Shown here: piece by piece, positions 19,416 to 26,482 of the stretch
Layout: every line of letters begins with the position of its first letter
How positions within the stretch are numbered: the stretch's first letter is position 1
Source of the DNA: Nitrososphaerota archaeon
GTDB taxonomy: Archaea; Thermoproteota; Nitrososphaeria; Nitrososphaerales; UBA57
Direction: 5' to 3'
DNA length: 36,238 nucleotides
Assembly: GCA_027295865.1 (NCBI GenBank)
Contig: JAPUKB010000106.1
Span: 1 to 36,238, forward strand
The notes under the pieces: generated by a model
Seen by the model: only the letters and a program-made list of their open reading frames with translations
Database searches by the model: none
Told to the model about the DNA's origin: nothing
Position numbers and translations under genes: made by a program

Positions 19416-22159
19416 TCTTTCCAGAATCCTCTTGTAGTGACGTAGTTCTTCTCGGCAAGATACACATTCTTGAGGAACTCGTCTTCGTCTAAGCTCTTCC
19501 TCAAGACTCTTGCAGCGGTATCTGGGCCTACTCCAAACCCTGACAGCGCCATAACCGCTCTCGGTCCGAAATTCTGGACTAACGAAGAAGTCTTCCAGGC
19601 CTTCTTGAATTGTATGTCCTCATCATTGGTTAGCTGTTTGCCTCGTCTCTTTTTGATAACGATTGGTAGTAGACCATAGTTGCTGTAAAAAGTAGTGGTG
19701 ACTAGCCTTGATTTACATAACGGGCATAAGATTGGATTCTTCAGATCCTTGGGCTTGGCTATTGACTCCCATCTTCCACAGTGCATGCAGACGAGTCGAT
19801 TCTGTGTTCCCTCAAGTCTTTCCTTCACCAAATCGAGGATGCTTCTTTCGACTGTCAAAGGGAGGGCGGCGAAGGCAGAGGAGAATTCCAGAATGGGTTT
19901 TGCCAAGGAACTGAATTCAGGTACTGCTATTTCCCGAAGTCTAATTGTTCCCCGGGAAACTGCTCTCAACACCTCTGTAGTTCCAGCTATGTCATACTTT
20001 TCATGGATCAACTCTCTCATTATCTCTCGATATAATGGGGTATTTCGGTACCTTACTTGAATCAATCTCGCTGCCCTTCTATCGTATTGAGATTCCTTAC
20101 TCACGACACCAAATTTTTTCGCCACGTACCATGTTTTCCAATTTAGCGGGTGAGTACCTACCACCGCAACAGATAGTATTTCTTCGAGATTGAGATCTTC
20201 TCTTAGAGATGCTTTTAGATCGTCGTTCCCAATTCTTCCCTGAGACGATAGCATGATTCTGTATGGATCTGACCTTGCCTCTACCATGAATCCGGTCCGA
20301 GATGAGATCAACGTTGAGAGAACTGTTGCAATCGTCTGGTTTATTCTTGATCCATAGCAACAGTGGAGGACTACTATACCCTGCCCTACTTGTCTCTCGA
20401 TAACAAGGTTGAGCTCATCCGGGATAGTACCCAAAGTGTCTAATACACTGAGCAGGCGCTTCCTTTGATGTGGGCTTATCCTATTTTCAGACCCTGCGAT
20501 TATTGCTCTTCTCAAACGTCCAACCCTAATAGCAGTCCCCTGGTCGACGGGAATAAGTTCGCCAATCCAGTAAGGTATTGTTGAAATATCTCTAAACATA
20601 GGTTCGACATGGACTACTCTTTTTTCGTCATCGATGGAAACAATCCTCCAGGAATTGCCTCTCAGCACGAAGGGTTTGCCAGGTTCTCCATACTCTCCAA
20701 CGAACATTTGATCTAACCTACCCACAATTCTTTTCTTCGTTATGTCAATGACGTCGAATTGCATCAAATCTGGAATTGTTGAGATATTCTCGTAATAGTA
20801 CTGAAAAGTTCTCATGCTACGTCTAATTGTCTCTTCGTCAAATCTTATTACGCCTTGCTTGTCGAGAAGCGTTAATGTGTCCTTGACCTCATCAATATTC
20901 AGGTCTCTAAACGGGTAAGCCTTCTTGAAAGTCTCCAGTACCTCCCCGACGTCGACGCGGCCTTGTTCTATTGTTAGTCCAGTCGCGTGATGAGCGACCA
21001 CGTCATACGGCTTCTCGTGTATCTTACTGGGCTCCAGGTCATTCTCTTTGACCCTGTCAATGAGAGCTAGGGATTCGAGCTCATCATCATCTCGATGTCC
21101 TATTATCAACCCTTTTGCAGATTCCCCAACTTGGTGTCTACTTCTTCCAACCCTTTGGATCAACTTCACTGCCTGCCTCGGAGAACCAAGCTGGACAACC
21201 ATCTGTACTGCACCTATATCTAGTCCTAATTCTAATGATGAGGTGCAGACAACGATTCCAGCTTTTCCGCCCCTCATTTTAGCCTCTGTATCTTCCCTAA
21301 TCTCCGTCGAAAGGGAACCGTGATGCACCTCGACGGGAAATTCAGGAGATTTCGCCTTTAGGATAGCACCTATTGATTCTGCTTCGACCCTTGTGTTTGT
21401 GAAAAGGAGTATTGTTTCCCCGGACTTTTGGGTATCCTTGATTACTTCCAATAATTTGGCGGCAACATCGGGTAGAGTACCCTCGATGAATTTCGAGTCG
21501 ATATCATATCCCCGTACAGAGTGATCAATTAGAATAGCAGATTCCTTTCCAGTTCCTGCCAAGAATTTTGAAGCGACCGAAGGGTCGCCCAGTGTTGCGG
21601 AAAGACCCACTCTGACAAGCTCAGACTGAATTATCGCAGAAAGCCTCTCCAAGCTTAGAGAAAGGTGAGCACCTCTCTCACTCGTCATTAATTCATGGAG
21701 CTCGTCAATGACAATCCACTCGACGGATCTAAGACCAATCTTGGACCTCTTCCCTGTGAGAAGTATTGCGAGTGTCTCAGGAGTCGTGATCAGTAAATCG
21801 GGTGGGTTCTCAGTTATTCTTCTTCTAGCAGAGACGGAAGTATCACCATGTCTTACCTCAGCGGTTAGACCCGCTGCTCGAGTAACTTCAATTACCCGCC
21901 GAAAAATATCTCGATTCAGAGCACGGAGTGGAGTGATATACAAGGCCCTTATGCCAGGTCCTCGCTTCTCCTTCGAGGCAAGCGAAACAATAATTGGAAC
22001 CAGAGCAGCCTCAGTTTTTCCCGATCCTGTGGGTGCAACTAGGAGCGAATTCCTTCTGCGTAGGATGACTGGATATGCCTTACTCTGTATTGGAGTTAGT
22101 CGTTTCCACCCAAGTTTGCTAAACCGTTCTGAGACTTGATTTTCCAGGTCTGTTATCAA
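19412..22159 (-). CDS. Lhr-like (ASH-Ski2) ATP-dependent helicase
   Basis: LLVAPTGSGKTEAALVPI, IDELHEL (DExH), LSATLGDP, CTSSLELGLDIGAVQMVVQLGSPRQAVKLIQRVGRSRHQ; C-terminal CxxC...CxxC. Confidence 0.95.
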   Translation of the reverse strand: MITDLENQVSERFSKLGWKRLTPIQSKAYPVILRRRNSLLVAPTGSGKTEAALVPIIVSLASKEKRGPGIRALYITPLRALNRDIFRRVIEVTRAAGLTAEVRHGDTSVSARRRITENPPDLLITTPETLAILLTGKRSKIGLRSVEWIVIDELHELMTSERGAHLSLSLERLSAIIQSELVRVGLSATLGDPSVASKFLAGTGKESAILIDHSVRGYDIDSKFIEGTLPDVAAKLLEVIKDTQKSGETILLFTNTRVEAESIGAILKAKSPEFPVEVHHGSLSTEIREDTEAKMRGGKAGIVVCTSSLELGLDIGAVQMVVQLGSPRQAVKLIQRVGRSRHQVGESAKGLIIGHRDDDELESLALIDRVKENDLEPSKIHEKPYDVVAHHATGLTIEQGRVDVGEVLETFKKAYPFRDLNIDEVKDTLTLLDKQGVIRFDEETIRRSMRTFQYYYENISTIPDLMQFDVIDITKKRIVGRLDQMFVGEYGEPGKPFVLRGNSWRIVSIDDEKRVVHVEPMFRDISTIPYWIGELIPVDQGTAIRVGRLRRAIIAGSENRISPHQRKRLLSVLDTLGTIPDELNLVIERQVGQGIVVLHCCYGSRINQTIATVLSTLISSRTGFMVEARSDPYRIMLSSQGRIGNDDLKASLREDLNLEEILSVAVVGTHPLNWKTWYVAKKFGVVSKESQYDRRAARLIQVRYRNTPLYREIMRELIHEKYDIAGTTEVLRAVSRGTIRLREIAVPEFSSLAKPILEFSSAFAALPLTVERSILDLVKERLEGTQNRLVCMHCGRWESIAKPKDLKNPILCPLCKSRLVTTTFYSNYGLLPIVIKKRRGKQLTNDEDIQFKKAWKTSSLVQNFGPRAVMALSGFGVGPDTAARVLRKSLDEDEFLKNVYLAEKNYVTTRGFWKD

Positions 22160-22169
22160 GGCTTAATGC

Positions 22170-22289
22170 CTAGGTCTGCCTCTCCCGTCTCTGTTCCTCG
22201 TATTCATAGACGAAGATGATCGCCAGAGTTGCCAGGAATAGTACTACAAGGAGGCCATTCAGGAAGCCAAAGTAGGCAGGGACAGTCAA
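22170..22289 (-). CDS. small single-TM protein, 39 aa, TTG start
   Basis: Translated by hand: MTVPAYFGFLNGLLVVLFLATLAIIFVYEYEEQRRERQT*. Hydrophobic core of ~20 residues then a charged tail; fills the Lhr-LeuC gap. Not in the supplied ORF track. Confidence 0.5.
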   Translation of the reverse strand: MTVPAYFGFLNGLLVVLFLATLAIIFVYEYEEQRRERQT

Positions 22290-22386
22290 TCTGATACATC
22301 ATTGTTTAGAGTTTGAAGATTTAACTTTTTCTGAACAAGCTCCCAACTCTCTCAACGCTTACATATGACTGAGCGGGAAGAAGCCT

Positions 22387-23640
22387 GTGGGCAAAACCCT
22401 TGCCGAGAAGATTGTCGGCACACACACAGAGAGACCCGTTGTGGCTGGAGAGAGTGTGATTGCCAAGGTAGACTATGCGTTTACCCATGATGCCAGCGGG
22501 CCTTTGGTAGTGAGTCAGCTGAAAGAGCTAGGGTCAGACAAAGTCTTCGATCCCAAGAGAGTAATTGTATTCATCGATCACGCTGTACCGAGTCCCAGAA
22601 GGGAAAACTCAAATGATCAGGCTCTTCTTAAGATCTGGGCCGAATCTCGGGGAGTAAATTTCCATGGGGCGGGGACAGGGATTTGTCACCAAGTGCTCGC
22701 GGAACGCTATGCTTCCCCGAATACTCTGATAGTCGGCACGGATTCTCACTCCGTTATGGCCGGAGCCCTAGCTTCGTTTGCAACAGGTATGGGCGCCACA
22801 GACGTAGCAGTCTCCATGAGTTTGGGAAAAACCTGGCTCAGAGTGCCTGAAACTCTCCGTTTCATTCTGAACGGTACACTTCCTTCTGGAGTTTATGCCA
22901 AGGATGTGATACTCTACATTATCGGCATTTTGGGTGGAGATGGTGCAACTTACAAAGCTATGGAATTTTCTGGAAGTGTAGTGGACAAGATGGAAATGCA
23001 TGAAAGACTGACTTTGTCAAACATGGTCGTAGAGGCAGGGGCCAAGGTAGGCCTGATCGCATCTGACTCGAATACTAGGAGGTATCTCGAGACTAGAGGT
23101 AGAGAGGAGACCTTTTTGGAGATTCATCCAGATAGTGATGCGCACTATGAGAATACTTTCGAAATTACTGCAACCGATCTTAGTCCCATGGTTTCCTTCC
23201 CACATAGTGTAGATAATGTCAAAAGTATGGAAGAGATTGGTGAGGTGAAGATTAACGAGGTCTTTGTTGGTAGCTGCACCAATGCAAGACTTGAGGATCT
23301 CCAGATTGTTGCCTCCATCCTAGATGGTAAGCAAATCGATTCGAATGTTCGACTTATTGTCACACCCGCTTCAGGAGAGACCTATGCTACGGCGGTCAAA
23401 GATGGAACTATCTCGACCCTTTTGGATGCGGGTGCACTTGTGACGCCATCAGGATGCGGTGCGTGTTTCGGAGCCCTGGGTGGAATACCTGCTGATAACG
23501 AGGCCATCTTCACGACAACTAATAGAAATTTCATTGGAAGAACTGGAAACCCATCCGCTTCCACCTATCTTGGTTCACCTGCGACTGCTGCGGCAACTGC
23601 ACTAAGAGGTATGATAGCTGATCCACGGGAAGTTATCTAG
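22387..23640 (+). CDS. leuC: 3-isopropylmalate dehydratase / homoaconitase family, large subunit
   Basis: FIDHAVPSP, GICHQVLAER, VGTDSHSVMAGALASFATGMGATDVA, FVGSCTNARLEDL, PSGCGACFGALGGIPADNE. Substrate not determinable from sequence alone. Confidence 0.93.
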   Translation: MGKTLAEKIVGTHTERPVVAGESVIAKVDYAFTHDASGPLVVSQLKELGSDKVFDPKRVIVFIDHAVPSPRRENSNDQALLKIWAESRGVNFHGAGTGICHQVLAERYASPNTLIVGTDSHSVMAGALASFATGMGATDVAVSMSLGKTWLRVPETLRFILNGTLPSGVYAKDVILYIIGILGGDGATYKAMEFSGSVVDKMEMHERLTLSNMVVEAGAKVGLIASDSNTRRYLETRGREETFLEIHPDSDAHYENTFEITATDLSPMVSFPHSVDNVKSMEEIGEVKINEVFVGSCTNARLEDLQIVASILDGKQIDSNVRLIVTPASGETYATAVKDGTISTLLDAGALVTPSGCGACFGALGGIPADNEAIFTTTNRNFIGRTGNPSASTYLGSPATAAATALRGMIADPREVI

Positions 23641-23641
23641 A

Positions 23642-24133
23642 ATGTCGGGGAGAGCTTGGAAATTCGGTGATGGAATAAGTACCGATAACATTGCTCCAGG
23701 TCGATACTTTCATCTTAGGTCCAACCTGCCAGAACTCTCGAAGCATTGCCTCGAGGACGCAAGAGAGGATTTTACTTCTAATGTAGCAGAAGGAGACTTT
23801 GTGGTTGCAGGGAAGAATTTTGGCCTGGGCTCTAGCAGGGAACACGCTCCTATTATCATCAAGATGAAGGGAATACGTGCTATCATTGCCAAATCTTTTG
23901 CTCGTATCTTCTTTAGGAATTGCATAAACATCGGACTTCCAGCAGTGATGTTGGATACAGACGAGATCCAGGATGGAGATCGCCTGGAAATCGATCTAAG
24001 TGGAGGAAAAGTCATTGATCATTCTACCGCCAAGAACTTGAAATTTCCCCCTCTACCTATTGAAATGACCAGCATTCTCAGAGAGGGTGGTCTGATCCCA
24101 TTTGTTAAGAAATACGGGGACCTCAGATTCTAA
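23642..24133 (+). CDS. leuD: 3-isopropylmalate dehydratase / homoaconitase family, small subunit
   Basis: WKFGDGISTDNIAPGRY, DFVVAGKNFGLGSSREHAP, ARIFFRNCINIGLP. Confidence 0.93.
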   Translation: MSGRAWKFGDGISTDNIAPGRYFHLRSNLPELSKHCLEDAREDFTSNVAEGDFVVAGKNFGLGSSREHAPIIIKMKGIRAIIAKSFARIFFRNCINIGLPAVMLDTDEIQDGDRLEIDLSGGKVIDHSTAKNLKFPPLPIEMTSILREGGLIPFVKKYGDLRF

Positions 24134-24143
24134 CCAAGGAAAT

Positions 24144-24371
24144 CTACTTCAGTTTAAGGAAGTCTTTCAACTGCGTCATCATTAGATCTCGATGCTCTTT
24201 GGTCGAAAGGTCGACTTTATATTCATTCATTAGTTTGATCTGTAGATCTTCCCACTCCTTCCAGCATTCCGCGCAGACCCCACTCATTATCCTCTTCCCA
24301 AGCTCGCCCACATATGGAATGTCTTGTGGGGGTTCTCTCTGATTTCCACACCTACCGCATTTTACAGTCAA
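24144..24371 (-). CDS. YggX-like Fe(2+)-trafficking / oxidative damage protection family protein with extra CxxC pairs
   Basis: CGRCGNQREPPQDIPYVGELGKRIMSGVCAECWKEWEDLQIKLMNEYKVDLSTKEHRDLMMTQLKDFLKL resembles the YggX consensus PPYPGELGxRIY...AWxxWxxxQTMLINEYRLN...FLExEMxxFLF; TTG start. Confidence 0.65.
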   Translation of the reverse strand: MTVKCGRCGNQREPPQDIPYVGELGKRIMSGVCAECWKEWEDLQIKLMNEYKVDLSTKEHRDLMMTQLKDFLKLK

Positions 24372-24463
24372 TCAGTTTAGAAGCGTGGCGCGCACAATTA
24401 ATCCTTTCTACGAACGTTCAAAGAGACGAATAGTTAAACGGATATCGGGATATAGTAATCCTC

Positions 24464-24943
24464 ATGGAGACAGCTAGAGATGCATTGAGGCGTGTGCTGG
24501 GTACCTATGCCACGGGTGTTTCGATAGTGATGACCAAATCAAGGGGGGCGATTCATGGCCTGACTGTTAATTCTTTTACCTCGGTATCACTAGAGCCTCC
24601 GCTGATCCTAGTTTGTATCGATAGGCTGAATGCGACATATCCGCTAATAAAAGAGAGTGGGATTTTCAGTGTAAACATTTTATCCAAGATTCAGGAATCA
24701 CTTTCGAGATTGTTTTCGGATCCAGGGAACAAGTCAAGTATGTTACAAGGTTTGGAATATAGGCAAGAGGTAACTGGTGCGCCGATCATCATGGGTGTTC
24801 TAGGCTTCCTCGATTGTAGCGTGGAAGCGACATACCCAGCTGGTGACCATGACATCTTCTTAGCCAAGGTCGAGAAATTTGGATTGGGTGAAGATGGTGA
24901 TCCTCTGCTCTATTATAGAGGAGGATATCATGGTCTTCGCTGA
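24464..24943 (+). CDS. flavin reductase-like FMN-binding protein
   Basis: METARDALRRVLGTYATGVSIVMTKSRGAIHGLTVNSFTSVSLEPPLILVCIDRLNATYPLIKESGIFSVNILS. Confidence 0.92.
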   Translation: METARDALRRVLGTYATGVSIVMTKSRGAIHGLTVNSFTSVSLEPPLILVCIDRLNATYPLIKESGIFSVNILSKIQESLSRLFSDPGNKSSMLQGLEYRQEVTGAPIIMGVLGFLDCSVEATYPAGDHDIFLAKVEKFGLGEDGDPLLYYRGGYHGLR

Positions 24944-24952
24944 ACGAAAATA

Positions 24953-25462
24953 ATGATTTCATCCAAGAAGAAGGCGCGGATTGCTGTATGCGGAAGTGAC
25001 GAGGCAATCTCCCCGAAAGTCGAGGCCGTTGCCAATCGAGTGGGAAGAAAAATAGCAGGGAATGGGGGAATATTGATCTGCGGAGGAAAGGGTGGCGTGA
25101 TGGAAGCAGCATCCAGGGGTGCCAAGGAGGCTAGCGGGGTTACGGTAGGAATACTCCCGGGTCCTGACTCGGAGGAAGCGAATCAGTACATTGACATTCC
25201 CATACCGACCTCGTTTGAGAGAGCTAGAAACTTCATAGTTGTAAGAGCAGCACAGGCAGTAATCGGGATCTCAGGAGGATGGGGTACCCTCTCGGAAATT
25301 GCGATGGCTATGAATCTCGGATTGCCAGTCATTCTAATTAGAGGTACAGGAGGAGTAGCTGACTGGCTGGCTAAGAATCCTTTGAGAATAAATCACAAGA
25401 CGTACACATTAACGGATGGGGCCGACGAGGCTGTCGAAAAGGCCATGGGTCTGATCCGATGA
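24953..25462 (+). CDS. TIGR00725/LOG-like Rossmann family protein
   Basis: IAVCGSDEAISPKVEAVANRVGRKIAGNGGILICGGKGGVMEAASRGAKEASGVTVGILPG...GGWGTLSEIAMAMNLGLPVILI. Confidence 0.85.
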   Translation: MISSKKKARIAVCGSDEAISPKVEAVANRVGRKIAGNGGILICGGKGGVMEAASRGAKEASGVTVGILPGPDSEEANQYIDIPIPTSFERARNFIVVRAAQAVIGISGGWGTLSEIAMAMNLGLPVILIRGTGGVADWLAKNPLRINHKTYTLTDGADEAVEKAMGLIR

Positions 25463-25485
25463 TAGACAGATCAGTGTAGCAGTCA

Positions 25486-25497
25486 AGATATATATTG
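25486..25497 (+). promoter_or_regulatory. TATA-like promoter element for the tubulin-like operon
   Basis: aagatatatatt ~25-30 bp upstream of the GTG at 25518, suggesting a (near-)leaderless transcript. Confidence 0.55.
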
Positions 25498-25517
25498 GAT
25501 TCAGATGATCCAAGATC

Positions 25518-26468
25518 GTGAGTTTAATTAGGGTTTACGCTAGCTCTGCTTTGGCAATCTGGCTCCTTTTCGCATTACTAACGGCGGGTTTTCTTCCTAC
25601 AGCTTTTGGTCAAGCTGCATCGCCTGCGATAATAACCGATCTCGTCGTGAGGGATCCCAATGGGAACGACGTGTCAAGTGAGCCGTTGGTCGCCGGAGGT
25701 GAATATACCGTAACATTCTCTATTGCCATTGGTGCCACCCTTGTTGATCGGATATTGTTAACCACAAACCTAGAACGTACCAGGGACGTGTTTTGGACCC
25801 TGGAAAGCAATTATGATGGCGTCGACTTAAACACCTGGACCCCAGGTTCCCCGGCCATTGACTTCGAAGCTCGGAGTGGAACCGCAGACTTCACACTGAC
25901 GGGCCGCATACCTGAGTTCATAACGGAGAAATTCTGGGACGAGAATGGAAGGACCATACACGCCATACAGCGATTTCAACTCCTGATTGTCTCGCTTGAT
26001 TCGAACAAAGAGATACTAGATCTCCGAGAGGCATCAATCACGGATCAGATAATCATCCGTTACGGTAATTTGCTACAGGAAAAGCGGACCATACTCGATA
26101 GCGTCCAGATGGACCCTCAATATGCAGCTCTCGCCCGAAGCATATTAGCTGAATCTGAGGGGTTGACGGCCGCGGGCTATTATGATGCGGCGATAACATT
26201 ACTCGAAAGTATCCCAAGCTCAGGGTTTCCTACACCGCCGGTGGTGACAAACATCTTTCTGGGATCGACTCTTGGATTGGCCGCAATTTCTGTTATCCTG
26301 GTGCTACTCTTTCTGAGGGCCAATCGAGGAAAGGGGTTCATTTCAAGACGCGTGGAAGATGAGGCTAAGAAGCTTGATTTATTACTTGTGAAAGCTACAA
26401 GAGTTGATAAAGCTCTTTCGACTGAGATTGAAACCATTAAAAGGGAATTACAGAATCTAGTTGAATAG
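25518..26468 (+). CDS. signal-peptide / single-TM protein with extracytoplasmic domain and cytosolic helical tail
   Basis: N-terminal signal AIWLLFALLTAGFLPTAFGQA; TM VTNIFLGSTLGLAAISVILVLLFLRANRG; C-terminal helix SRRVEDEAKKLDLLLVKATRVDKALSTEIETIKRELQNLVE. Confidence 0.75.
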   Translation: MSLIRVYASSALAIWLLFALLTAGFLPTAFGQAASPAIITDLVVRDPNGNDVSSEPLVAGGEYTVTFSIAIGATLVDRILLTTNLERTRDVFWTLESNYDGVDLNTWTPGSPAIDFEARSGTADFTLTGRIPEFITEKFWDENGRTIHAIQRFQLLIVSLDSNKEILDLREASITDQIIIRYGNLLQEKRTILDSVQMDPQYAALARSILAESEGLTAAGYYDAAITLLESIPSSGFPTPPVVTNIFLGSTLGLAAISVILVLLFLRANRGKGFISRRVEDEAKKLDLLLVKATRVDKALSTEIETIKRELQNLVE

Positions 26469-26482
26469 TGATCAGTGATTAG

